A stretch of DNA of 64,000 bases, from assembly GCF_002954615.1 (NCBI RefSeq), contig NZ_MSCJ01000003.1, positions 248,001-312,000 on the forward strand. Reading direction: 5' to 3'. A program made the translations under genes and the position numbers. Position 1 is the stretch's first letter. The number at the start of each line of letters is the position of its first letter. Under the pieces are notes generated by a model, which saw only the letters and a program-made list of their open reading frames with translations, did no database searches and was not told the origin of the DNA. Below are positions 17,808-26,241 of the stretch, piece after piece. Origin of the DNA: Photobacterium angustum. Its GTDB lineage: Bacteria; Pseudomonadota; Gammaproteobacteria; Enterobacterales; Vibrionaceae.

Positions 17808-18782
17808 TTATTTTAAATAATCATTTAAATAATCAAGAATGTCACTGACTTGGCGATCGCTCATTTTTTTCAAACGTAACTGTAACTTGTCACCATCGCG
17901 GGTATAACTTACTTTACCTTTAATAAGCTCTTGAGAACTTGGTTTTTCAACAACAGCTTTCGGCTGAAGTGCATCCCCCATCTCTTCAAGTTTAACCGTT
18001 ACTTCACGAGTAATTCGGCTGATCCCTTGTGCTTTAATTGTTTTCCAGAGTGCCGTATTTTCTGAACTTAACTCTTCAATCATTTTTTTCTGTTGTTCAG
18101 CATCTAAGCCAAAAAACACACGGTGAAGTTTAACAATCGTTGGACGACCAAGCTCACCAACGCTAGGATAAGCCATAAGCAATTCCATCGGTAAACTTGC
18201 CGCTTTTAAAGCACCACTCACCAGGGCTTCACTGCATTGTAAATAACGCGCTAACTCTTTTTGATCCGCAACTTTTCCGCTATCAAGAAGATGTTGCATC
18301 TCTTTACCACGCTCAAATAAACTTAACGGTTTATGCGCGTTAGCGACGTCAGATAAAAATTTAGCGTGTTCAGTATTAATGCCTTTAGCAACATAAATTA
18401 AGAAATCTTTATGGGCTAAAATACAAGACATACGACGGCGGCTACCGTCTAAAACTTCAATACGACCATCATCTAACCAACGACCAACAGCTGGATATTG
18501 CTGTCCGCGATCTTTCAATGTCGATAATATATCAGCGAGTGCGTGCTCATTTAAAAATGCTTGTTCACGTGCATTCTCAGCAAAAACAGTGGTTTTAGTA
18601 CTGACATCGTCTGCATTAATTTTGATTAATTCAAACGCAACTGTTTCTTCACCCGCTACCGCTAATTCTATTACTGCTGCTTTATCGCGTGCAGCTGTTT
18701 GTGCTTCTGTTACATTGGTCGCGCGACGTTTGTCCGCTTTACCGAACAGACGAGCATTAAGATCAGTTGTTTTAATAGCCAT
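17808..18782 (-). CDS. parB2: Chromosome II partition protein ParB2
   Basis: Centromere-binding CTPase-type ParB. 324 residues: an N-terminal ParB/Srx-like region around VGRWLDDGRIEVLDGSRRRMSCI (about residues 100-123) with the GSRRR motif; an HTH region (LARYLQCSEALVSGALKAASLP) near residues 178-200; and a C-terminal dimerisation part (KLQLRLKKMSDRQVSDILDYL). Its expected target is the TTTACANTGTAAA palindrome, found nine times in this window. It follows parA2 with a seven-base gap and uses a GAGGAG ribosome site inside the parA2 end, so translation is probably coupled. Confidence 0.93.
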   Translation of the reverse strand: MAIKTTDLNARLFGKADKRRATNVTEAQTAARDKAAVIELAVAGEETVAFELIKINADDVSTKTTVFAENAREQAFLNEHALADILSTLKDRGQQYPAVGRWLDDGRIEVLDGSRRRMSCILAHKDFLIYVAKGINTEHAKFLSDVANAHKPLSLFERGKEMQHLLDSGKVADQKELARYLQCSEALVSGALKAASLPMELLMAYPSVGELGRPTIVKLHRVFFGLDAEQQKKMIEELSSENTALWKTIKAQGISRITREVTVKLEEMGDALQPKAVVEKPSSQELIKGKVSYTRDGDKLQLRLKKMSDRQVSDILDYLNDYLK

Positions 18783-18789
18783 CTGTTAA

Positions 18790-20004
18790 TTACTCCTCGT
18801 TAAGATTTGCCCAGTGGCTATGCATAACGCGTTCTAGTTCTAAACCAACGCGTTGAATAGCCTCTTGAGCGGTTGAAAGGGTCTTTTTACCCCCTTCAAA
18901 CTCTGCTGCCGTTAAGTCAAATACCGTACTATAGGTATCAGCACAAGTTTCAAATGCACGGCTACGTGGCACAGTGGCCATCATAACTTGATCACGAAGC
19001 AAGTAATTCATTTCAGTTAACACTGAAACTTGCTTCTTATTATCGTCTTCAAACATTGTCGGCATTAAACGAATAAATTCTAAACCATGCCAATCTTCAG
19101 GGAACATCTCGTAAACAGTCGGTAAATGCTGGAAAAAGTTAACGGTAGATGCCCAGTCAAGACGTTTTGCAGCACAAGGAATGATTAACGCATTAGATGC
19201 ATACATTGCATTCCATACCAGCGGGTCGATATGAGGACCCGTATCAATCATAATAATGTCGAACTCATCTGCAATTGGATCAATTACTTTTTCTTTGAGT
19301 AAACGAACAATATCAAGGTCTTGATTTACAGCAAGATCTTGCCATGCATCGGCATTAAACATTGCATCTTCAGGGAAAGCCGCTATCGTTTTAAGGTTAG
19401 GATATTGGGTTGGCATAACCACATTATCTTTTAAGAAATCTTTATCCATTTCAACGCCATCAGGTACGTTATCAAGCATAACGTCAACAGCTGAATAAAT
19501 CGTTTCTTGTTTTCCCACACTTATAAGAGGGTTTAAAAACAGACGTAATGAACCCTGTGGATCAAGGTCGATAAGACAAATACGATAACGTTTATCTAAA
19601 TCTAATGCTAAACAAGCAGCGATATGAACCGCTGTCATTGATTTACCCGTACCACCTTTCTGATTCTGAACATTCACAACCCAAGGTTTACGGCCAGCAC
19701 CTTCTCTCTCATGAAAAGCCGGTTTTTTTGCCGCTTTCATCAGCTTATGGGCTTCTTCTAATGTAATAGAGTAGTGATTAGCATTATTTTTCGTAAATTG
19801 ATGACCATCAGCCTCCATACGAGAAATTGCATCATCAAGTTTACGTCTTGTTAACCCTGAGCGTGTTTCCATTAAAGCTTTAGACATCGGAGGGAATAAC
19901 TCCTCACGACGCTCTTCTAAAACAATCTCAATTCGGTCCGCTTGTACTTGTTTTGTTTGCTCAGCAATATTGAGCAAATTTTGGATCGTCTGTTCCCTAT
20001 TCAT
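18790..20004 (-). CDS. parA2: Chromosome II partition ATPase ParA2
   Basis: Walker-type ATPase that moves ParB2-parS2 complexes. Start 20004 (MNREQTIQNLLNIAEQTKQ) is chosen from similarity to the V. cholerae ParA2 beginning and a GAAGAG site upstream; the longer frame to 20061 adds an unlikely hydrophobic extension. N-terminal HTH-like domain (about 1-105), then deviant Walker A NQKGGTGKS (about 114-122), LIDLDPQGSLRLF, Walker B IIMIDTGPHIDP, and the long chromosome-II-type C-terminus. First gene of the parA2-parB2 operon, next to the origin. Confidence 0.95.
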   Translation of the reverse strand: MNREQTIQNLLNIAEQTKQVQADRIEIVLEERREELFPPMSKALMETRSGLTRRKLDDAISRMEADGHQFTKNNANHYSITLEEAHKLMKAAKKPAFHEREGAGRKPWVVNVQNQKGGTGKSMTAVHIAACLALDLDKRYRICLIDLDPQGSLRLFLNPLISVGKQETIYSAVDVMLDNVPDGVEMDKDFLKDNVVMPTQYPNLKTIAAFPEDAMFNADAWQDLAVNQDLDIVRLLKEKVIDPIADEFDIIMIDTGPHIDPLVWNAMYASNALIIPCAAKRLDWASTVNFFQHLPTVYEMFPEDWHGLEFIRLMPTMFEDDNKKQVSVLTEMNYLLRDQVMMATVPRSRAFETCADTYSTVFDLTAAEFEGGKKTLSTAQEAIQRVGLELERVMHSHWANLNEE

Positions 20005-20210
20005 TATCACTCTTCGCCATGATGATAGACTGAGCAATATTGTACAGCAAATATAAAACATAACAATAAAAGGCTGAACAATCAGTGTGACATCAATCTA
20101 AAGTCAAAAAGCTTTTTTTTTGATAAAAGCAGATATAAGACCATTATTTGAACATTATTTAGCGTTAACAATGTGATTAACTACCCTAAATAATAGATAG
20201 ATTTAAAGTG

Positions 20211-20647
20211 TTACGGTGTCACAACTTTACAATGTAAATTGATTTTAGCCGGATATTTACAGAAGCATGAGAAAAATACGCTAAGTTACGGGAGATGTTA
20301 TTTCAATTTCAGATCATCCTAAAATTGAACAATAAACCATAAGATCTAACGATATGATGAAATCAATCAATTTCATAGCCATTTCATTCAAATAATTAAG
20401 AAAGAACAGAAAAAGTCAGATCTCATCACTGAAAAGGTAAAAATGAATGAGCAAAATCTTGATCATCGTTCCGAGAAAATAACGACGATCATGAAAAGAT
20501 GATCAAGTGTGATTACGGGTGATTTAAAACAGAACTTAAAGGCGATATTAGATCATATTTTTAGGAAAAATGATCAAGGTAAAAAAGGGAAAGCAGCGGT
20601 TTACAAGGATAATTACGGAAGCATGATAGAAAGGTGATAAGTTACGG
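20211..20647 (+). repeat. Five degenerate repeats with a TTACGG core
   Basis: TTACGG occurs at 20211, 20286, 20513, 20613 and 20642, always on the plus strand and mostly preceded by G or A and AT-rich sequence. The copies fall only in the parA2-side half of the origin. They may be the core of inhibitory 39-mer-like RctB sites; the assignment is a guess from position. Confidence 0.4.
20226..20238. repeat. parS2 site inside the origin
   Basis: TTTACAATGTAAA, exact match to the parS2 core, 10 bp after a TTACGG repeat. ParB2 bound here could influence RctB sites; that is known for one V. cholerae parS2 site and inferred here. Confidence 0.85.
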
Positions 20648-20928
20648 TGAATGTAGGTTCAATAAGGGTTTAGCTGACAATATTCCCCTTTGAACTTGTC
20701 TAAAAGAGCAATATTGAATGAAATGGCGAAATAATTGAAATGCAGATTCATTTACTTGATCATTTTTCCCAATATCAAACAGTAAAAAAGCACTTCTTTA
20801 GCAACATTCAGAATCAATGTAATGTGAAATAATAACTATGATAGCAATGATAGCTTTGAACCTTACTTGAAAAAGTGAATATTATTTAAACAAAAGGACT
20901 CGAACGGCACTTACATGATCATTGTTCC
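20460..20928. repeat. Scattered RctB-type iterons, regulatory half of oriII
   Basis: Plus-strand copies: 20460-20472 (TGATCATCGTTCC), 20757-20769 (TGATCATTTTTCC), 20916-20928 (TGATCATTGTTCC). Minus-strand copies: 20493-20505 (TGATCATCTTTTC) and 20564-20576 (TGATCATTTTTCC). Spacing is irregular, unlike the regular array. Such outlying sites regulate initiation in V. cholerae. Confidence 0.75.
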
Positions 20929-21000
20929 AAGTAAAAAGACCTCAATAAACGAACTTTTCAACGTGGAATGAAGTATCAATCAGTATAGAGAAACTATTCC

Positions 21001-21009
21001 TGTGGATAA
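21001..21009 (-). promoter_or_regulatory. DnaA box
   Basis: TGTGGATAA is the reverse complement of TTATCCACA, the perfect high-affinity DnaA box. It is 28 bp before the first regular iteron. V. cholerae oriII also needs a single DnaA box at this place. Confidence 0.88.
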
Positions 21010-21036
21010 CTCTGTGAGTAAGCATTTAATCTATTA

Positions 21037-21164
21037 TGATCATGCTTTCAATTGAATGTTGATCATCGTTTCATACTACAGATGATCATGCTTCCAATGC
21101 TATGATGATCATGTTTTCAATCAACTGTTGATCACACTTCCGATAAAACCATGATCATAGTTCC
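21037..21164 (+). repeat. Array of six RctB iterons, 23-bp period
   Basis: Copies start at 21037, 21060, 21083, 21106, 21129 and 21152, exactly 23 bp apart and all in one orientation, so they lie on roughly the same face of the helix. Consensus TGATCAT(N)2TTCC; the second-last copy is TGATCACACTTCC. Every copy contains a GATC Dam site; RctB binding to such 12-mers in V. cholerae requires Dam methylation. Confidence 0.93.
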
Positions 21165-21330
21165 ATAACGACACTTTTTTATCTTCTTTTAAAACATAGT
21201 GTTACCTTGTAAAATAAATCCAGATCATTAGATCAGTTAATCAAATAGATCAGAATTAATCATAAAGATCAGTATTAAAAATCTTTAAATAAAAAACTTT
21301 ATTTATTGATCTTTTTCTATTAATCTTTGC
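21165..21330. other. AT-rich unwinding element with six ATCA repeats
   Basis: After the iterons the sequence becomes very AT-rich. ATCA occurs six times at 21224, 21232, 21240, 21249, 21259 and 21268 (8-10 bp apart). ATCA repeats of this kind in V. cholerae oriII are bound as single strands by RctB during opening. Confidence 0.72.
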
Positions 21331-21361
21331 GGAAAGATGATGAATCTACGGCTAGTGATAA

Positions 21362-23362
21362 ATGAAACCACCTCGTAATAGTGAAAATACCCCAATTGAA
21401 AAAATATTGATCGAAGCCCCTAGATCGCACAAAGATGGTCATTTATTTTTGATCCATTCAAACCTTGTCGATTGGCTTCCTCAATACCAACATTTTAAAG
21501 GGGTGACCAAAAGTATTATTGAATTGCTCAATATTATTTCGCTACGTGGTTTATCAAGCAAAGATGGTTATGTATCAACAACTGAACTTGTTGAAGCAAC
21601 GGAAGGTCAATTAACGCGAGCTGCAATTCAACAACGTTTACGTGCAGCTGTGAGTGTTGGTTTATTTAATCAGCAACCTGTAAGGTTTGAAGAAGGCTTA
21701 GCAGGTAAAACCATGCTGCATCACTTCATCAATCCATCTTTGCTGATCTCTCAATTAGGCACTGGTAGTTTACAATCAGACCAATTTAAAGAAAAAGAAA
21801 AGCAAAAACGTTCTAAAGCATTAGCACAAAATCATGTTAATCGACGTTTACTGACTGAACACGGTTTAGGTACACCACCAAGTATGCCTGATGAAGCTGA
21901 TCAAATTGTTGTTTCCCCAACCAGTTGGGCAGGGATCATTGATCAAGCGTTAGCGCCACCGAGAACTAAAAAAAGTTACCAAAAATCAATGGTTGCGATC
22001 AGTGGCACTAAAGCGATCATTGAGACAAGATCATCAAAGTCGATCATGACGGTGGATGATCTAATGACATTGTTTGCGTTGTTTACCTTAACGGTTCAAT
22101 ATCACGATCACCATATCGCAGATTACGAAATTCAAGCGCGATCTATGGCAAATAAGACGCCAGTCTATATCACTGATATCTTGGCTTTACGAGGTAAAAA
22201 AGACAGTGGTCCAGCACGTGATTCTATTCGAGAAAGTATTGATCGTATTGAATTTACTGATTTTCAATTACACGAACTCACCGGTCGTTGGCTAAGCGAA
22301 AATATGCCTGAAGGGTTTAAGAGTGATCGTTTTCGTTTTATTGCTAGAACGATCACTGCTTCAGAAGAAGCGCCTCAAGAAGGGGAAGATGGTGAGATCA
22401 GGATCAAGCCTAATTTGTATATTTTGGTGTGGGAACCTTCATTTTTTGATGAACTACTAACTCGCGATTACTTTTTCTTGTTCCCTCCTGAAATTTTACG
22501 TCAGCATACGTTAGTGTTTCAGTTGTATACTTTTTTCCGTAGTCGTATGTCTCGTCGTGTTAATGATTCGATGCTTTTAAGTGATTTAAATCAAAAGCTT
22601 GCTAGAAATATTGAATGGCGACGTTTTTCTTCTGATCTCATTCGAGAACTGAAAAAATTAGCTGAAGGAAAAGTAACAGAAACGATCTTTGCGGTGAATT
22701 TATGGGGATATCATTTAACGATCAGTGCTGAAGAGCCTGATAAACGTTACACAGATTATCGTATTGATATTAAATGTGATGCTGATGAAGTGATCCGATA
22801 TTCACGTGCTAAAACGACCAATGAAGGTAAGCGTACGATGGCACCAACAATGCCAAACCCGTTACGTAATGAGATCATGCCAAAGCAAGAATTAGAACAA
22901 TTATCCGCCATTATTGATGGTGAGTTTGAACCGATTCAGCGAAAGGCTCCGCGTCCGAAAGGTCGATTAGGACGTCGTATTAAGTTGCGTAAGCATCTTG
23001 TTGAGATTAATGCAGATGAATTAACGATTGTGTTATCTAAATATACCTCACCAGAAGCGCTCCAACGAAGCATAACGGCTTTATCTGCAATGACTGGTCA
23101 TCCATCATCAGTTATTACTGAAGAGTGCCACGGATACTTAGAGAAGCTAGACTGGTTATATGTTTCTGGTCAAAAAGTCAGTTATGAAACCTTAAGTCGT
23201 ACCGTTGAGTTATATAACAGTCGACAAGACGAACGTCATTTATCGATTGAACGTTTAATTTCGGGCTTGGCTGTTAGACGAAAAGTCTGTCAACTTGTCC
23301 ATGAAGGCCATATTAATGAGCAAGTTTTAAAAGCACTTGATGATGTCGCCAAAGGCATTTAA
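21362..23362 (+). CDS. rctB: Chromosome II replication initiator RctB
   Basis: Origin-specific initiator of Vibrionaceae secondary chromosomes. 666 residues against about 658 in V. cholerae, collinear throughout: SHKDGHLF and QHFKGVTKSIIELLNIISLRG near the N-terminus, TRAAIQQRLRAAVSVGLF winged-helix region (about 80-105), RTKKSYQKSMVAISGTKAIIETRSSKSIMTVDDLMTLFALFTLTVQYHDHH in the middle, TGRWLSENMPEGFKSDRFRF, the EWRRFSSDLIRELKKL helix, and a basic C-terminal part (RPKGRLGRRIKLRKHLVEINADE). It is divergent from parA2 across the origin. RctB sites upstream suggest autoregulation. Confidence 0.98.
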   Translation: MKPPRNSENTPIEKILIEAPRSHKDGHLFLIHSNLVDWLPQYQHFKGVTKSIIELLNIISLRGLSSKDGYVSTTELVEATEGQLTRAAIQQRLRAAVSVGLFNQQPVRFEEGLAGKTMLHHFINPSLLISQLGTGSLQSDQFKEKEKQKRSKALAQNHVNRRLLTEHGLGTPPSMPDEADQIVVSPTSWAGIIDQALAPPRTKKSYQKSMVAISGTKAIIETRSSKSIMTVDDLMTLFALFTLTVQYHDHHIADYEIQARSMANKTPVYITDILALRGKKDSGPARDSIRESIDRIEFTDFQLHELTGRWLSENMPEGFKSDRFRFIARTITASEEAPQEGEDGEIRIKPNLYILVWEPSFFDELLTRDYFFLFPPEILRQHTLVFQLYTFFRSRMSRRVNDSMLLSDLNQKLARNIEWRRFSSDLIRELKKLAEGKVTETIFAVNLWGYHLTISAEEPDKRYTDYRIDIKCDADEVIRYSRAKTTNEGKRTMAPTMPNPLRNEIMPKQELEQLSAIIDGEFEPIQRKAPRPKGRLGRRIKLRKHLVEINADELTIVLSKYTSPEALQRSITALSAMTGHPSSVITEECHGYLEKLDWLYVSGQKVSYETLSRTVELYNSRQDERHLSIERLISGLAVRRKVCQLVHEGHINEQVLKALDDVAKGI

Positions 23363-23381
23363 AGCTGCTGCGTTAGAAAGA

Positions 23382-23415
23382 AAAAGAGCGTTTTGTACGC
23401 TCTTTTTTTTTTTTT
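23382..23415 (+). terminator. Terminator of rctB
   Basis: AGAGCG (23385-23390) and CGCTCT (23398-23403) form a stem with a seven-base loop, followed by a long T run. Confidence 0.9.
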
Positions 23416-23552
23416 TCATTTTATTAACGGAACATTTAGTATTTAGTGTATTTTATTAAGTTATTAGTAGTTTTTGTGAATATTTTAACGATGAGAGGAA
23501 CTCGTTAGTTAAAATATTTTCATTGTGATGGCGCTAAATGATTGGGAACTTC

Positions 23553-25838
23553 ATGGTGTTGAAAAAGCATAAAATAATAAAAACCGTATTATTTATGGCA
23601 CTCAGTGTACAGTCTCTTACTGTGTATGCGAGTGCAGATGAACGTCCCAAACTTAATCGAGAACGAATTGGACTTGTTCTTAGTGGTGGTGGTGCAAAAG
23701 GTGCTGCTCACATCGGCGTACTGGAAGTATTAGAAGAAAATCGCATTCCTGTTGATATTGTAACTGGCACCAGTATGGGCGCTTATGTTGGTGGCATATA
23801 CGCCATGGGGTTAAGTGCTAAAGAAGTGAAACGTCGTACCTTTGCCGTAGAATGGGAAGAAGGATATCTCGATCGTGCTAGTCGTAACGATCTTACCTTA
23901 CGCAGAAAACAGCAAAGTGATAGATATCAATTGCATACTGACATTGGTCTCGATCTGAATGGTGAATTTAAATCGCGTTCAGGTGCATTTCAAGGTCAAG
24001 GATTTGCTAAAATTCTACGAGATGTCACTGATAACCTCCCAGCTTTAAAATCTTTTGATCAACTCGCAATCCCGTATCGAAGTGTAGCTACCGATATTGC
24101 TAAAGTGAAACCTGTTATATTAAGTTCAGGTCATTTAGCGACAGCAATGCAAGCATCAATGACAGTACCTGGGGCGTTAAAGCCGGTTCACTTAAATGGG
24201 AAACTACTGGTTGATGGTGGTGTTGTTAACAATATGCCGGTTAATGTGGCGCAAGTTCTAGGCGCAGATGTGATTATCGCGGTAGATTTACGTGATAATT
24301 TAATGCCAAGTAAAGATCTTGATAGTGCGTTGAATATTGTTTCGCAGTTAACGACTTATATGACCAATGCGAGTGCTGATCTGCAAAAAAGTCTCATGGA
24401 CGAAGGTGATGTATATCTCCAGCCTGATGTGTCATTTATGACAGCGGCTGATTTTGACCAAATGAAAAAAGCATATTTAGCGGGAAGGAAAGTAGCAACG
24501 GCTTCGCTACCAAAATTACTTCGTTATCAATTATCAGAACACGATTACCAAGCTTATATTAAACAAAAACAAAGTCGTCGAAGCCAATTAACCGTAGCCT
24601 CTGCTTATTATATTGATAAGATAAAAATAAAGAATAATACCCGCTTACCTGAAAAAACTTTATTGTCTCAGTTGGATTTAAAAACAGGTCGAGTGATTTC
24701 TAATGAAGAATTAGAGCAAGCAGTTAAACGTCTGCAAAGTGAAGATGTTTATGGTCGAATTACTTATCAAATTAAGCAAGAAAACGGCGAGAACGTGCTT
24801 GATATGGACATAAATGAAAAATCATGGGGACCGGGGTATTTAAACTTTACCTTGGCGTTCGAAGATGATTTTGTCAATCGCTCAAACTTCTCTTTTGGTG
24901 CCCAATACCTATATACCGACCTCACAGATAAAGGGGGAGAGTGGTTAACTGAGTTCTCATTAGGTAGTTGGAAAAATATCAATACTGAATTTTATTTCCC
25001 ACTAGATTATAACCAGCAGTTTTTTACAGAAATTGGTGCCGGCGCAAGTAATGAGGTGAGGAAATTCAACCGCCCTAGTATTAATTATGTTGAGGAAAAT
25101 CGTGATGATCGGTTTAATATCGAAACTGAATATCGACACGTTAATGGCTATGCTGCCATTGGTTGGAATTTAAAATCATCAGCAGAAGCTGTTCTTGGAT
25201 ACAGTGTTCAAAAAGGCTCTATAACGATCCTTTCAAAGCGAGATAAAGAGAATTATTTTTTGCATGGCCCTTATGTAAACTTAATTTATGATGACTTAGA
25301 TAGTTTCTATTTTCCGTCAAAAGGTTTATATGCTAATGCAACCCTTGGTTATAACCAAACAACTAGTGAGTATAAAGATAATGGTGAAGTGAATGGCAAT
25401 ACTATTTCTTATAACTTATCGATAAAAAAACCGTTTACTTATGATCGACATACCTTGGTGTTAAATGCGAAAACGGCAGGATCTGATTCAGATGAAATGT
25501 TACCTATTTTTGTTCAGGCGTTAGGTGGCTTATTTAATTTATCTGGTTATCACCGTTACGAGTTAAATGGCCGTTATAGTGCGTTTACAAGTCTTGTCTA
25601 TCGATATCGTGTCATGGATAATAATTTTGGCGCGTTTAAATTACCTGTTTATGTGGGGGGATCTATAGAGCACGGTGGAGTTTGGGCTAAATCTTCAGAA
25701 ATGTCCTGGGGCTCGGCAGTGACAGCAGGTAGCATTTATGCGGCTGTTGATTCGATTATAGGCCCTGTTTACTTGAGTTATGGTCAAGCCGAAGATGGCA
25801 ACAGCTCGTTCTACCTTTCTCTTGGCTCTTCGTGGTAA
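23553..25838 (+). CDS. Patatin-like phospholipase, type Vd autotransporter (PlpD-like)
   Basis: Fusion of a lipase passenger to its own outer-membrane pore. Start 23553 gives the signal peptide MVLKKHKIIKTVLFMALSVQ...VYA; a start at 23538 is also possible. Patatin domain: oxyanion motif SGGGAKGAAHIG (about 44-55), nucleophile elbow GTSMG with Ser near residue 74, catalytic Asp near 221 in DGGVVNN. Then a POTRA-like domain (about 355-430) and a beta-barrel of the Omp85 type ending in FYLSLGSSW, with a terminal aromatic residue. The complete catalytic dyad suggests an active enzyme at or beyond the surface. Monocistronic with a terminator behind. Confidence 0.9.
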   Translation: MVLKKHKIIKTVLFMALSVQSLTVYASADERPKLNRERIGLVLSGGGAKGAAHIGVLEVLEENRIPVDIVTGTSMGAYVGGIYAMGLSAKEVKRRTFAVEWEEGYLDRASRNDLTLRRKQQSDRYQLHTDIGLDLNGEFKSRSGAFQGQGFAKILRDVTDNLPALKSFDQLAIPYRSVATDIAKVKPVILSSGHLATAMQASMTVPGALKPVHLNGKLLVDGGVVNNMPVNVAQVLGADVIIAVDLRDNLMPSKDLDSALNIVSQLTTYMTNASADLQKSLMDEGDVYLQPDVSFMTAADFDQMKKAYLAGRKVATASLPKLLRYQLSEHDYQAYIKQKQSRRSQLTVASAYYIDKIKIKNNTRLPEKTLLSQLDLKTGRVISNEELEQAVKRLQSEDVYGRITYQIKQENGENVLDMDINEKSWGPGYLNFTLAFEDDFVNRSNFSFGAQYLYTDLTDKGGEWLTEFSLGSWKNINTEFYFPLDYNQQFFTEIGAGASNEVRKFNRPSINYVEENRDDRFNIETEYRHVNGYAAIGWNLKSSAEAVLGYSVQKGSITILSKRDKENYFLHGPYVNLIYDDLDSFYFPSKGLYANATLGYNQTTSEYKDNGEVNGNTISYNLSIKKPFTYDRHTLVLNAKTAGSDSDEMLPIFVQALGGLFNLSGYHRYELNGRYSAFTSLVYRYRVMDNNFGAFKLPVYVGGSIEHGGVWAKSSEMSWGSAVTAGSIYAAVDSIIGPVYLSYGQAEDGNSSFYLSLGSSW

Positions 25839-25844
25839 TCAACA

Positions 25845-25884
25845 AATCAAGGTTAGGTAAATTTACTTAACCTTGATTATTTTA
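25845..25884 (+). terminator. Terminator of the patatin-like gene
   Basis: AATCAAGGTTA pairs with TAACCTTGATT (25868-25878), followed by an ATTTTAATT stretch. The T run is weak. Confidence 0.65.
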
Positions 25885-26241
25885 ATTATGAATGTCTTAT
25901 GTATTTACATGGCTATGACAAATGTATCTAAATATATGGCAAAATAATTATCGATATAACCTTTGTCTTATCATACTGAGGATTAATTATTTAGGAAGGA
26001 TCTTGAATAATAATCATTTTTGTATTGAATATTACTTTTGCGAGCATTTTGCTCGCTTTTTTTTTAACTAAGATTATTTTTAATTACTGGTGATTTTTAT
26101 CCTATTTTAAAATGTTAAATAGCATTTATTTATTAAATATTTTCTTTCTTTTAAACAAGACAAATAAAAATTAAACCGTTTCTATAATCACAAAGTTAAT
26201 TTGTATTCAGCAAAGTAATTAAGATGAAATAGAGGCTGCTC
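25885..26241. other. Intergenic region, 357 bp
   Basis: AT-rich. It holds a second terminator-like hairpin (26040-26066: GCGAGCA-ttt-TGCTCGC followed by nine T residues) although no gene lies between it and the patatin terminator, so a short RNA could end here. The rest should contain the promoter of the metalloprotease gene. Confidence 0.5.
26040..26066 (+). terminator. Orphan rho-independent terminator
   Basis: Seven-pair stem GCGAGCA/TGCTCGC with a three-base loop and a long T run, about 200 bp after the patatin stop codon. It may be a back-up terminator or end a small RNA. Confidence 0.85.

Larger units (their letters stand above)
20005..21361. other. Replication origin of chromosome II (oriII)
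   Basis: 1357 bp without genes between parA2 and rctB, transcribed divergently. From left to right: degenerate repeats with a TTACGG core, a parS2 site at 20226-20238, scattered iterons in both orientations (20460-20928), a perfect DnaA box (21001-21009), six iterons at 23-bp spacing (21037-21164), and an AT-rich segment with six ATCA words (21224-21271) leading into rctB. This matches the plan known from V. cholerae: a regulatory half near parA and a minimal origin next to rctB. Confidence 0.92.
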
